DNA from: CAZGOM01 sp964542875
GTDB taxonomy: Bacteria; Planctomycetota; Phycisphaerae; Phycisphaerales; Phycisphaeraceae
Reading direction: 5' to 3'
Assembly: GCA_964542875.1 (NCBI GenBank)
Contig: CAZIWA010000102.1
Coordinates: 1 to 20,905, forward strand
DNA length: 20,905 nt
Below the pieces are notes generated by a model, which saw only the letters and a list, made by a program, of their open reading frames with translations, searched no databases and was not told the origin of the DNA. The position numbers and the translations under genes were made by a program. Positions 1 to 10,875 of this stretch are shown in pieces (positions within the stretch are counted from its first letter, which is position 1; the number at the start of each line of letters is the position of its first letter).

Positions 1-200
1 TCTTGGCGGATTCGCTTGAACTATGGCTACGTGTTTTCGTACTTTGGGCTATTGGTTGAATAGACTTGGAATGTTATTTGGCGGATCGTGCGCCAGTGAT
101 TTATGGCGGTAAAAGGGATGTCGGATTACGACGAGGACGTCTAATAATCTGACAACCCTCGGAATATTTGCGCAGAGCTTCGTGAGGGCTGCGAGAGGGG
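1..200. other. Intergenic DNA, no supported gene
   Basis: No gene with a start, ribosome site and family match is visible here. The base composition is less GC-rich than the following genes. Two plus-strand frames are open from the window edge to about position 60, but each gives only about 20 residues with no recognisable motif, so the end of an upstream gene can be neither claimed nor excluded. Confidence 0.5.
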
Positions 201-234
201 AAAATGAAAAGAACCGGCCTGTGAGGGCCGGTTC
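201..234 (-). terminator. Intrinsic terminator of the prepilin-like gene
   Basis: A perfect 9-bp stem (GAACCGGCC at 211-219 pairing with GGCCGGTTC at 226-234) encloses a 6-nt loop. Read on the minus strand it is followed by TTTTCATTTT, the expected U-rich tail. It lies 41 bases past the stop codon of the minus-strand prepilin-like gene, so it most likely ends that transcript. Confidence 0.8.
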
Positions 235-275
235 GGGGTAGATTTAGATTTTAGACTTTGAGGTTTGGCCGGGAC

Positions 276-1427
276 TTACTGCACGGGGTTGGTGCCGGAG
301 AAGTCGTAGACCTGGGGCTGGGAGTCGATGCACCACATTTTGCGGCCCCACTTGAAGTTGAGGGGGTCGATGGTGGCTTCGACGGTGGAGACGGCGCCGT
401 GGCCATCGGCGAAGACGTAGTTGGAAGAACCGTTGTGTTGTTCGGGGGAGATGTAGTTGAGGTGGGTGAGGCCGTTGTTGTTGGAGGCTGCAGTGGCGGT
501 TGCCGTGCCGCGCTGGGTCTTGAAGGTTGCCGCGTCGATGGTGCAGGCCTTGGTGGAGCCGGAGCGGATGCCGCTCACGTCAGAGCCGGTTTCGCCCACG
601 TAAGGGGTGGTGGAAGAGGCGCCAGCCATGATGGGCTGAGCGGGGCGGTGAGTCTTGACAGCCTGGGGGGTGGCGCCGGATGCATCGATGATGGTGCGGA
701 TGTCTTCGGTGTATTCAGCGACGAGGATGGTCTGGGAGGGGACGTCGATGTCATCGACGCGGACGTGCTTGAGGCCGAGGTAGGCCGAGCCGCCCTTCCA
801 CTGGGAAGCGGCGCGCATGCGGGGCATGAGAATGCCGTTGACGGTGTAGGAGAGGCGCAGGACCTGAAGATCGTCGACTTGGTTGGAAGCGCCGCCGGTG
901 GAGATCTGTTGTGCGCCGTTCTTGTCAGAGGTGCCGCCTTCGGGGAAGCGGGAAGCGCTGAAGTTGGTGGGGAGCCAGCCGCCGGTGACCTGAGAGGGGC
1001 ACACAAAAGACTTGCCTGAGCCGGCATGCTTGGGCATGTTGCTGATTTGGCCAGCGAAAGGCCAGAACTTGACGTTAGTGACGTCAGCAGAGGGCGCGCC
1101 CACGGGATCGACGGCGAATTCACCGAAGCCGCCGTCATTCATGTAGCCGGCCTGGATCAGAAGGCCCGTCCACTGGGTGTAGCCATTGCCGCCGCTGCTG
1201 CCGTTGCGGTAGTAGTAGGAGGCGGGGAGGTTGCCCTTGTTATCCGAGAGGTAGGTGTTCATGGCGACACCGTTCTGGCGCTGGTTGCCCAGACAGACGG
1301 AGGCCTGAGCGGCGCCACGGGCCTTGCCCAGGGCCGGCAGCAGGATGCCGATGAGCAGGGCGATGATGCTGATGACGACCAGCAACTCGATAAGAGTGAA
1401 AGCGGAACGACGGTACATCTTGGTCAT
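276..1427 (-). CDS. Prepilin-type N-terminal cleavage/methylation protein with H-X9-DG motif
   Basis: A 383-residue protein of the type II secretion pseudopilin-like family that is greatly expanded in Planctomycetota. The N terminus has a short basic leader (MTKMYRRSA) and then FTLIELLVV, so a prepilin peptidase would cut before Phe10. Glu14 is the conserved Glu5 of the mature form, and residues 10-32 form the single hydrophobic helix. Near the C terminus His331 and Asp341-Gly342 form an exact H-X9-DG motif, a hallmark of these planctomycetal proteins; the role of the motif is unknown. The open frame runs upstream to 1595, but the ATG at 1427 is preferred because AGGAG lies 8 bases before it and only this start puts the leader at the N terminus. 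The product is probably an envelope or secreted pseudopilin-like protein. Its substrate is unknown. Confidence 0.9.
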   Translation of the reverse strand: MTKMYRRSAFTLIELLVVISIIALLIGILLPALGKARGAAQASVCLGNQRQNGVAMNTYLSDNKGNLPASYYYRNGSSGGNGYTQWTGLLIQAGYMNDGGFGEFAVDPVGAPSADVTNVKFWPFAGQISNMPKHAGSGKSFVCPSQVTGGWLPTNFSASRFPEGGTSDKNGAQQISTGGASNQVDDLQVLRLSYTVNGILMPRMRAASQWKGGSAYLGLKHVRVDDIDVPSQTILVAEYTEDIRTIIDASGATPQAVKTHRPAQPIMAGASSTTPYVGETGSDVSGIRSGSTKACTIDAATFKTQRGTATATAASNNNGLTHLNYISPEQHNGSSNYVFADGHGAVSTVEATIDPLNFKWGRKMWCIDSQPQVYDFSGTNPVQ

Positions 1428-1624
1428 GGAATCGACTCCTGTAAGGGTTTGTGGGTTTAACAAGGCAATAAGGTACGAGTCGATTTCTAGGGGCAGATAA
1501 GTTGTGCGTGAGGATTTGGTGAGGCGTTGGGAAATGGGCCAGAAGGGCTGAAAAAGGAAATTGGGCCGGAAAGTGAGCGGCGTGTTAGAACACAAATAGG
1601 GCGGGGTTAATTTTCCGATTAGGG
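1428..1624. other. Intergenic leader between TPR gene and prepilin-like gene
   Basis: About 200 bases without a gene, upstream of the minus-strand prepilin-like gene. The only clear sites are AGGAG (1436-1440), which serves as its ribosome binding site, and a near-perfect 12-base palindrome GTGTTAGAACAC at 1582-1593 that could be an operator. I could not place a convincing sigma-70 promoter or a terminator for the upstream TPR gene here. Confidence 0.45.
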
Positions 1625-3676
1625 CTATTTGGAAGGGGCGGATGTCTGAGAGAGAAGCCGGGTGACGCCGGCGCGAGCGTCACGGTCTGAAGGGTCTACG
1701 GCGAGAATGGCACGCTGGGCGGCGAGTGCGCCTTTGGCGTCGCCGGCATTTTCAAGAGCCAGGGCGAGGTTGGCCAGGGCGAGGGTGTCGGAGGGGTTTT
1801 GACGGGCGGCCTGGGTGAAGGAGGATGCGGCCTCGTGCCAGCGGCCGGCTTTGGCGTGGAGAGCGCCCAAACCGTTGTGGGCCCATCCGGTTTCCTGTGA
1901 GGGCGGCAAGGCGAGGATGGCCTGGTATTGAGTTCGGGCTTGATCGTCCTGCCCCAAATGGGCGAGGGCGTCGGCCAGGAGATAGCGGGGTGTGGGGTTT
2001 TGCGGGGCCAGAGCGACGGCGCGGGTGAGGGGAGCGATTGCCTGGGCGTGATGGTTGAGCTCTGAGAAGAGGCGGCCGACCTGGTAGCTGTCGAGCCATG
2101 TGGCATTGGTAGAGGCGGTTTCCAATGCGCGGGTGTAAGCCTGGAGCGCGTCGGCGGGACGGCCCATGGCTTCAAGCACGCGGGCCTTGACGCGCCAATT
2201 TTCCGGATTGGCGGGGGTGAGCTCGCAAGCGCGTGTGGCGGGCATGAGGGCGTCGGCTGCGCGCCCTTGAGAGAGCAGCGAGGCCGTCAGAATCTGCTGG
2301 GCCAGTGAGATATTGGGGGCGGTTTGCGTGACGATGAGGGCTTCCTCGCCGGCACGGGAGATGTCGCCCTGATTGAAAAAGGCAGCGGCCAGCATGGCGC
2401 GCGGGTAAGAACCGTCAGGGGTGACGCGGACGGCCTGGGTCCAGAGGGAGACGGAGTTTTGCCAGTAACCAAGCGTGGGACCGGCGGTGAGGCAGGCGGC
2501 TGCGGTGACGGCGACGAGGGAGACGGTGACGATTGGGGTCTTTGCGCTAAAGCCAGGGGAGCGGGCGAGATCCGCCAGGGACCAGACGAGGGCGATGAGG
2601 ATGCCGATCATGGGGAGGTGGGTGTAGCGATCGGCCATGGTCTGGCCGCCTACCTGTACGAGGCCGATGACGGGGATAAGCATGCCCAGGTACCAGAGCC
2701 AGCCGACAAGGAAGTAAGGCTTGTTTCGATGCCAGCCCCAGAAGGCGATGGCGGAGAAGGCAAGGAATACGAGGCCCGCCAGAATGACCTGGCCTGCTGG
2801 TGCCCAGTCTGATGCGGAGTAGGGATAGAGAACGGCAAGATTTGTGGGCCATGCCATTTTCAGGAGGTAAGCGGCATAAGCGACGAGGGCGTTTAAAGCA
2901 CGGGCCGGGAGGGGGATGGCCTGAGTCATCATGCCGGCGTGCCGCTGAACGACGAAAGTGACCATGCTTATGGCGACGATGACCGGCAGCATGGGGGCTT
3001 TTTCAATCAGGAGGGTTTTGATTGAGGTTTTGTATGGAGGAGTGAGGCGGCCCAGGGGCCAGATATCCAGCAACAGCAGAACGAACGGCAACGTGACGAG
3101 CATGGGCTTGGCCATGAGTCCGAGGATGAAAGCGAGCATGACGAGGAGGTATCGCGGCCACGTTTTGCTTTCGACGTAGCGGGCGTAGGCCAGGAGTGTG
3201 AGCGCAAAAAACAGGGCGCTTAGGACGTCCTTACGTTCGGAAACCCAGGCGACGGATTCGGCCCGCAAAGGATGGACGCCCCACAGGAGGGCGACGAGCG
3301 CACTGGGCCAGAAGTCACGTGTGAGGCGGGCCAGGGCGAGGAAAAGGAAGGCGACGGAGAGCGCGTGGAAGAGCGTGGAAGAGAGGTGAAACGCCCAGGG
3401 CTGACCGGAGCCGATGGAACTGTCGAGCAAGAGGGTGAGCCAGGTGAGGGGGTGCCAGTTTCCGCCATCAAGGGCGGTGAAGGACCAGAGGAAGGTGTCC
3501 CAATTCAAGCCCGCCATGACGTGGGGGTTGTTGAAGACGTAGGTGCCGTCGTCATAGTTGACGAAGGGGAAGGCGAGGGTGCGGGCAAACAGGGCAAAGG
3601 CGATGAAAGCGAGGATGACGGCGAGGCAGACGGGGTGCCGGGAGAGCCAGACCAGGGGCGTGGAGCGGGAGGGCAT
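1625..3676 (-). CDS. Polytopic membrane TPR protein, TMTC-like glycosyltransferase type
   Basis: A 683-residue protein. Residues 1-415 are strongly hydrophobic with roughly ten membrane spans. The rest (about 420-680) is built of TPR-like helical repeats. The N-terminal half has the signature of the TMTC-like/GT-C fold family. An acidic pair Asp42-Asp43 sits in NYDDGTYV after the first span, NWHPLTWL is at 73-80, and HPLRAESVAWVSERKDVLS is at 135-153. Eukaryotic TMTC proteins are protein O-mannosyltransferases; bacterial relatives are mostly annotated simply as TPR proteins, so sugar transfer from a lipid carrier to a periplasmic protein is inferred from family only. The gene starts 25 bases after acr3 on the same strand, so it may receive read-through from the ars operon, though nothing ties it to arsenic. 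Upstream TAAGGG is only a weak ribosome site. Confidence 0.8.
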   Translation of the reverse strand: MPSRSTPLVWLSRHPVCLAVILAFIAFALFARTLAFPFVNYDDGTYVFNNPHVMAGLNWDTFLWSFTALDGGNWHPLTWLTLLLDSSIGSGQPWAFHLSSTLFHALSVAFLFLALARLTRDFWPSALVALLWGVHPLRAESVAWVSERKDVLSALFFALTLLAYARYVESKTWPRYLLVMLAFILGLMAKPMLVTLPFVLLLLDIWPLGRLTPPYKTSIKTLLIEKAPMLPVIVAISMVTFVVQRHAGMMTQAIPLPARALNALVAYAAYLLKMAWPTNLAVLYPYSASDWAPAGQVILAGLVFLAFSAIAFWGWHRNKPYFLVGWLWYLGMLIPVIGLVQVGGQTMADRYTHLPMIGILIALVWSLADLARSPGFSAKTPIVTVSLVAVTAAACLTAGPTLGYWQNSVSLWTQAVRVTPDGSYPRAMLAAAFFNQGDISRAGEEALIVTQTAPNISLAQQILTASLLSQGRAADALMPATRACELTPANPENWRVKARVLEAMGRPADALQAYTRALETASTNATWLDSYQVGRLFSELNHHAQAIAPLTRAVALAPQNPTPRYLLADALAHLGQDDQARTQYQAILALPPSQETGWAHNGLGALHAKAGRWHEAASSFTQAARQNPSDTLALANLALALENAGDAKGALAAQRAILAVDPSDRDARAGVTRLLSQTSAPSK

Positions 3677-3701
3677 GAGCCCTTACCGTAGGGATTGAAT
3701 G

Positions 3702-4772
3702 TTATGGCGCGGTTAAGCGGGTGTCGGGGAAGTGGCGTTTTTGAAACCAGAGAGAGACGTTCACGAGGCCGATCAGGGCGGGGACTTCCACGAGTGGGCC
3801 GATGACCGCGGCGAAGGCGGCACCGGAGTTAATGCCAAAGACAGCGACAGCGACGGCGATGGCGAGTTCAAAGTTGTTGCCTGACGCGGTGAACGCGAGG
3901 GTGGCGGTTTTGGCGTAGTCTGCACCGAGTTTCCTGGCCATCTGGAAGCTCACCAGGAACATCACGACGAAATAGATGACAAGCGGCACGGCGATCAGGA
4001 GCGCATCCATCGGGATGCGCACGATTCGGTCGCCCTTGAAGCTGAACATCACCAGGATCGTAAAGAGCAGGGCGATCAGCGTGATGGGGCTGATTCTGGG
4101 GATGAATCGGGTTTCGTACCACTGGCGGCCTTTGGCGCGGACAAGGACGATGCGGGTGAGCAGGCCGGCTACGAAGGGCACGCCGAGGTAGACCGCCACG
4201 CTGACGGCGATGGCGGACATGGTGACTTTTGAAAGGTCGACATCACCTAGGGAGATTCCAAACAACGGCGGGAGAATTTTGATGAAAAGCCATGCGTAGA
4301 GGCTGTAAAACAAGACCTGAAAGACGCTGTTGAGCGCGACAAGGCCGGCGGCGTACTGGCGGTCGCCTTTGGCTAGATCGATCCAGACGATCACCATCGC
4401 GATGCAGCGGGCAATGCCGATCATGATGAGGCCGACCATGTATTCCGAGTGTCCGCTCAGGAACGCCGCGGCCAGGGCGAACATAAGCAACGGGCCGACG
4501 ATCCAGTTTTGAATCAATGAGAGAGCGAGGATTCTGGTGTCCTTGAAGACATCACCCAGTTCCTCATAGCGGACTTTGGCCAGCGGCGCGTACATCATGA
4601 GGATGAGGCCGGCGGCGATGAGAAGATTGGTGGTGCCAACCTCGAAGTGCTGGATGAGGTTCTGCACCCCGGGCGCGAAGTAACCCAGCGCCGTACCGAT
4701 GGCCATGGCGAGAAAAATCCAGACCGTGAGGTAACGGTCGAGAAATGAGAGTTGTTTTGAGATCGTGCTCAT
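3702..4772 (-). CDS. acr3: Acr3-type arsenite efflux permease
   Basis: A 356-residue inner-membrane carrier with about ten spans, the usual size for the Acr3 branch of the BART superfamily (also called ArsB in many annotations). It exports As(III), driven by the proton motive force. Family-specific features include the conserved Cys123 in ARCIAMVIVW (the Acr3 TM4 cysteine), the motif ASGNNFELAIA with Glu302 in TM9, and IGPLVEVPALIGL in TM10. It is the last ars gene in the operon, 17 bases after the arsM stop. No clear Shine-Dalgarno sequence precedes the ATG, so its translation may depend on coupling to arsM. Expression should follow the arsR promoter. Confidence 0.93.
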   Translation of the reverse strand: MSTISKQLSFLDRYLTVWIFLAMAIGTALGYFAPGVQNLIQHFEVGTTNLLIAAGLILMMYAPLAKVRYEELGDVFKDTRILALSLIQNWIVGPLLMFALAAAFLSGHSEYMVGLIMIGIARCIAMVIVWIDLAKGDRQYAAGLVALNSVFQVLFYSLYAWLFIKILPPLFGISLGDVDLSKVTMSAIAVSVAVYLGVPFVAGLLTRIVLVRAKGRQWYETRFIPRISPITLIALLFTILVMFSFKGDRIVRIPMDALLIAVPLVIYFVVMFLVSFQMARKLGADYAKTATLAFTASGNNFELAIAVAVAVFGINSGAAFAAVIGPLVEVPALIGLVNVSLWFQKRHFPDTRLTAP

Positions 4773-4789
4773 GGGAGTTATCAGGCCGG

Positions 4790-5671
4790 TCAGGCTTTGA
4801 AGGCGGTTACATCCAGGCTGGTGATGAAGTCGGCGGCGGTGGTGCCACCGGGCAAGCTTTGGGCGATCTTTTGATAGAGCGGGTCCTGAAATGAAGAGAG
4901 CGCGGCGACATATTCGGGCTTGGGTGTCAGCTCGAAGTCTTTGAGGCCGGAGGCTGCGACCATTTCGCGGTATTGGTCCAGGAGCACGGCGCCTGCGACG
5001 CAGCCGACGAGGGCTTCAATCATTTGGTCTATGTCGGCGGGGAGAGGTTTTAAGAGTGCCATGTCAGAGACGGCGACGCGTCCGCCGGGCTTGAGGACCC
5101 GGGCGATTTCGCGCCAGACCTGGGGTTTGTCCGGGGAGAGGTTGATGACGCAATTGGAGATGACGACATCGACGCTGGCGTCGGCGACGGGGAGGTGTTC
5201 GATTTCGCCCAGGCGGAATTCGACGTTTTTAAGACCGGTGTTTTGTTGGTATGCGGGGATGTTTTGGCGGGCCTTGGTGAGCATTTCGGGGGTCATGTCG
5301 ACGCCGATGACGCGTCCGGTGGGGCCGACTTTGGGGCCTGCGAGGAAGACGTCGAAGCCGCCGCCGGAGCCAAGGTCGAGAACGGTTTGACCGGGTTTGA
5401 GTTGGGCGATCTGGGTGGGGTTGCCACAGGAGAGGCCCATGTTTGCGCCTTGGGGGAGGGCTTTGAGTTGGTCGAGGGAGTAGCCGATTTTTTCGGCGAG
5501 TTCTTCTGCGGGCATGGTGTTGCCGCCGCAGCATCCGCCGCCTTGGGGAAGGGTGATGGTGATGAGGGAGCCGGACTTGGCGACCTGGGCGTAGCCTTCG
5601 CGGACGTTGTCCCTGAGGTCTTTGGAAGGGGCGCAGCAGCCGGAGACGAGATTGGATTGTTTGAGTTCCAT
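4790..5671 (-). CDS. arsM: Arsenite S-adenosylmethionine methyltransferase ArsM
   Basis: A 293-residue cytosolic class I methyltransferase that transfers methyl groups from SAM to As(III), giving methylated and volatile arsenicals. SAM motif I is DLGSGGGFD at 99-107, followed by the acidic end of strand 2 at GVDM (Asp125). The arsenic-binding cysteines typical of ArsM are present: Cys82 in GLSCGNP, Cys174 in ISNCVINLSPDK and Cys224 in VGCVAGA, equivalent to the catalytic Cys triad of characterised ArsM enzymes. A Cys47-Cys48 pair (GGGCCGG) matches the fourth, N-terminal cysteine region. An extra Cys12-Cys13 pair lies near the N terminus. The gene starts 15 bases after the arsC stop with a weak ribosome site, within the arsR-arsC-arsM-acr3 operon. 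Confidence 0.94.
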   Translation of the reverse strand: MELKQSNLVSGCCAPSKDLRDNVREGYAQVAKSGSLITITLPQGGGCCGGNTMPAEELAEKIGYSLDQLKALPQGANMGLSCGNPTQIAQLKPGQTVLDLGSGGGFDVFLAGPKVGPTGRVIGVDMTPEMLTKARQNIPAYQQNTGLKNVEFRLGEIEHLPVADASVDVVISNCVINLSPDKPQVWREIARVLKPGGRVAVSDMALLKPLPADIDQMIEALVGCVAGAVLLDQYREMVAASGLKDFELTPKPEYVAALSSFQDPLYQKIAQSLPGGTTAADFITSLDVTAFKA

Positions 5672-5686
5672 GGCGAGTCTTTTCGA

Positions 5687-6133
5687 TTATTTGTGCGACA
5701 ACAAGGGCTCAGGCAGAGTGCTGACGAACGCTTTGATTTCATCGCGGACGCGGCGGTAGTGGCCCAGGGCCTCTTCCTGGGTGGCTGCACCCTGGGCCAG
5801 CTTTGGCGGATCATCAAAACCGACGTGGATGATTTTGGCTTTGCCGGCGAGCCAGATCGGGCAGCTTTCGCCGGCGTGGCCGCAGACGGTGACGACGTAG
5901 TCGAGCGGGAGATCGCGGATGGCGTCGACGGTTTTGGAGGTTTGGGCGGTGATGTCCACGCCGGCTTCCTGCATGACCTTGATGGCGTTTGGGTTTAAGC
6001 CTTGGGCTTTGACGCCTGCGGAGTAGGCCTGGATGACGTCGCCCTTGAGGGCGCGGGCCCACCCTTCGGCCATTTGGCTCCGGCATGAGTTGCCGGTGCA
6101 CAGAAACAAAACATTCAGCTTTCCTTGTAGCAC
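5687..6133 (-). CDS. arsC: Arsenate reductase, thioredoxin-coupled (low-MW phosphatase fold)
   Basis: A 148-residue protein that reduces arsenate to arsenite for export or methylation. The P-loop CTGNSCRS gives CX5R with nucleophile Cys12 and Arg18. A second cysteine pair, Cys84 and Cys91 in VCGHAGESCP, has the seven-residue spacing of the Cys82/Cys89 pair in the thioredoxin-linked ArsC of Staphylococcus, which separates it from plain tyrosine phosphatases. GFDDPPK at 105-111 supplies the catalytic Asp-Pro loop. Translation most likely starts at the GTG at 6133, because a perfect AGGAGG (6141-6146) lies seven bases ahead of it. This start is inside the end of arsR, giving a 19-base overlap and probable translational coupling. 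Confidence 0.94.
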   Translation of the reverse strand: MLQGKLNVLFLCTGNSCRSQMAEGWARALKGDVIQAYSAGVKAQGLNPNAIKVMQEAGVDITAQTSKTVDAIRDLPLDYVVTVCGHAGESCPIWLAGKAKIIHVGFDDPPKLAQGAATQEEALGHYRRVRDEIKAFVSTLPEPLLSHK

Positions 6134-6480
6134 AGCGATACCTCCTGAAGGTCCATTTCTTTTACGCAGCAGAGCTGTTTGGCGTCGGCGACGACGATCT
6201 TTTCGTCCTTGAGGGATTCGAGCACCCAGGCGATGGCGCGTTTGGCCTCCGGGGTGACATCGCAGCAGGCGAGCTTGAAGTAGTGCCAGCGGCCTTCCTT
6301 GCGGCGTTCCACCAGGCCGGCCTGGTAGAGGATGTCCATGTGCTTGGAGACGGTGGAAGGTGCAAGCTTGAGGACAACAATGATCTGGCAGAGGCAGAGT
6401 TCGCCATCGCGGAGGGAGACGAGGGCGCGGAGGCGGGTTTCGTCTGCGAGTGCTTTGGTGATGGCGAGGAATTGCTTCAT
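6115..6480 (-). CDS. arsR: ArsR-family metalloregulatory repressor
   Basis: A 121-residue winged-helix repressor that should release DNA on binding As(III). Cys29 and Cys31 in GELCLCQI match the classic ELCVCDL metal-binding helix of ArsR. The recognition helix region is LAPSTVSKHMDILYQAGLV, followed by the wing ERRKEGRWHYFKL. Further cysteines (CC in KLACCDV and QLCCVKEM) could add metal ligands. The open frame extends to 6546, but the ATG at 6480 is chosen because it puts the protein at normal ArsR length, and because the extension would run into the promoter. As first gene of the ars operon it probably autoregulates through the palindrome at 6495-6510. Confidence 0.93.
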   Translation of the reverse strand: MKQFLAITKALADETRLRALVSLRDGELCLCQIIVVLKLAPSTVSKHMDILYQAGLVERRKEGRWHYFKLACCDVTPEAKRAIAWVLESLKDEKIVVADAKQLCCVKEMDLQEVSLCYKES

Positions 6481-6494
6481 AGATGATTTCTTAT

Positions 6495-6510
6495 TTCGTG
6501 ATATGGCGAA
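6495..6510 (-). promoter_or_regulatory. Candidate ArsR operator
   Basis: A 16-base imperfect palindrome, TTCGTGATATGGCGAA on the plus strand, in which 12 of 16 positions are self-complementary (TTCG, ATAT, CGAA arms). It touches the -10 box of the arsR promoter and covers the expected transcription start, which is where ArsR-family repressors usually bind. The assignment is by position and symmetry only. Confidence 0.55.
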
Positions 6511-6537
6511 GTATAGAAGAAATGAGTGGGATGTCAA
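6510..6537 (-). promoter_or_regulatory. Sigma-70 promoter of the ars operon
   Basis: On the minus strand a perfect -35 box TTGACA (6537-6532) is followed after 16 bases by TATACT (6515-6510), five of six matches to the -10 consensus. The predicted start point is near 6503, giving a leader of about 20 bases before the arsR ATG. No competing gene lies upstream. Confidence 0.8.
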
Positions 6538-6668
6538 GGGGAGCAAGCCCCTAAAAAAAGAACCTGTCCCCGGAAGGGTCGGTTGGGATTGATGTTGACG
6601 GTGTGGTGATTGTGGGTTTTGCGGGAGGTCGGGCTAACGTTTTTTGGCGTGAGGTGGATGGGGGGGCA

Positions 6669-6701
6669 TAAAAAAACCAGCACGGCTTTGGGCCGTGCTG
6701 G
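6669..6701 (-). terminator. Intrinsic terminator of carB
   Basis: A perfect 10-bp stem (CCAGCACGGC at 6677-6686 with GCCGTGCTGG at 6692-6701) with a 5-base loop is followed on the minus strand by seven T residues. It begins 25 bases beyond the carB stop codon and insulates carB from the ars promoter downstream. Confidence 0.9.
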
Positions 6702-6725
6702 GTGGGTTGTTGATGCCGTGGATGT

Positions 6726-10139
<3,414 letters not shown>

Positions 10140-10177
10140 TTTTCGGGTTACCGGGTAGGGGGCAAATTTGGCGGGGG

Positions 10178-10206
10178 ATTTTACGGTGTTTTGACAGCAT
10201 AAACAA
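10178..10206 (-). promoter_or_regulatory. Candidate carB promoter
   Basis: On the minus strand TTGTTT (10206-10201) and TAAAAT (10183-10178) are separated by 17 bases, a good sigma-70 arrangement about 40 bases upstream of the carB ATG. The surrounding DNA is AT-richer than the flanks. No pyrimidine- or arginine-responsive element could be recognised. Confidence 0.5.
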
Positions 10207-10340
10207 ACCGAGGCTGTCGTCGGGGGGTGGGGGAAAGCTGTCGGTTGTGAGGGGGATTGTAGGCGAAATGGGGTGGGGGTAGGGATTTGGGTGCGCCGGG
10301 CGCGCAATTGCGGGAGAAATCAGGTCATTGAGAGGGGATG

Positions 10341-10376
10341 GGGTAAAAGCATTTGGAATCGTCAGGCGCCTGCGCG
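10341..10376 (-). repeat. Hairpin-bearing intergenic repeat, copy A
   Basis: The core GGGTAAAAGCATTTG (10341-10355) is shared almost exactly with the copy at 18219-18233 and in shorter form at 16228-16237. Next to it is a hairpin with AGGCGC and GCGCCT arms (perfect 6-bp stem, 4-base loop). It lies between carB and the small membrane protein gene, outside coding DNA. I read it as one member of an interspersed palindromic repeat family. Confidence 0.5.
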
Positions 10377-10420
10377 CCTCGGGTTTCGGGCGGCTTGGAG
10401 CAAGGCAATGCCCGCCGCGG

Positions 10421-10756
10421 TCAGACGGAGTTGTCGGGGCGTTGGATGACGCGGACGTTTCTGCGGCCGTCATCTTCCTGGGGGGCGGCTTGATTTGGGG
10501 TGCCCAGGAGGAGGCCGAGGAGGCGGAAGGGAAGCTTAATGAGGAAGAGAGCAAGCCAGAGGATGACGAAGAAGGTGATGACCAGGGCGGCGGCGGCAAG
10601 GGCGATGGCCGCCAGGGGGAGGAGGATGAGGATGGCGACGGAGATGAAAATGGCCTTCATGGCGCCCAGGGGGAGGAAGCCAAGGCCAATGGCCTCGAAG
10701 CGTTGCTGGACGAGGGCCCAGAGGTTGAGTTGCCGGATGTTGAAGGGAGCGTTCAT
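10421..10756 (-). CDS. Small hydrophobic membrane protein, unknown function
   Basis: A 111-residue protein that I do not recognise. Residues 1-30 are amphipathic, 35-75 form one long hydrophobic stretch long enough for two membrane helices, and 87-111 are a polar tail with basic residues (QEDDGRRNVRVIQRP). This architecture and the absence of in-frame interruptions support a real gene, but no clear Shine-Dalgarno sequence precedes the ATG at 10756. A long open frame also exists on the opposite strand; it is acidic and Gly-rich and looks like an antisense shadow. The gene is on the same strand as its neighbours, about 120 bases after the helicase stop. No function can be assigned. Confidence 0.55.
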   Translation of the reverse strand: MNAPFNIRQLNLWALVQQRFEAIGLGFLPLGAMKAIFISVAILILLPLAAIALAAAALVITFFVILWLALFLIKLPFRLLGLLLGTPNQAAPQEDDGRRNVRVIQRPDNSV

Positions 10757-10769
10757 GCGGTGGATAAGG

Positions 10770-10804
10770 ATAGCGGGACCAGGGTCTGGGGTCTAGGGTC
10801 TGGT
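10770..10804. repeat. Short tandem GGGTCT-type repeat
   Basis: AGGGTCTGG occurs twice with GGTCT between, inside ACCAGGGTCTGGGGTCTAGGG and onward to 10804. This low-complexity block occupies the gap between the small membrane protein and the helicase gene. It resembles a GGGAC/GGTCC-type block inside the helicase gene at 11880-11915. Confidence 0.55.
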
Positions 10805-10875
10805 TAGAGGAGAAAGGAAGAGTTGTGAAGGGAAATTCAGAGTGGGGTTTTGCAGGTGGGTTGGATGGAGGCGGC

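Noticed and set aside
1..63. Possible C-terminal end of a plus-strand gene entering from the window edge
   Set aside because: Two frames are open over this short stretch and neither product has a recognisable motif, so the choice would be arbitrary.
1428..1595. N-terminal extension of the prepilin-like protein by 56 residues
   Set aside because: The extension would place non-family sequence before the type IV pilin-like leader. The ATG at 1427 has a good AGGAG site.
10140..10307. N-terminal extension of CarB by 56 residues
   Set aside because: It is Pro/Thr-rich, precedes the conserved start of the family, and overlaps the candidate promoter.
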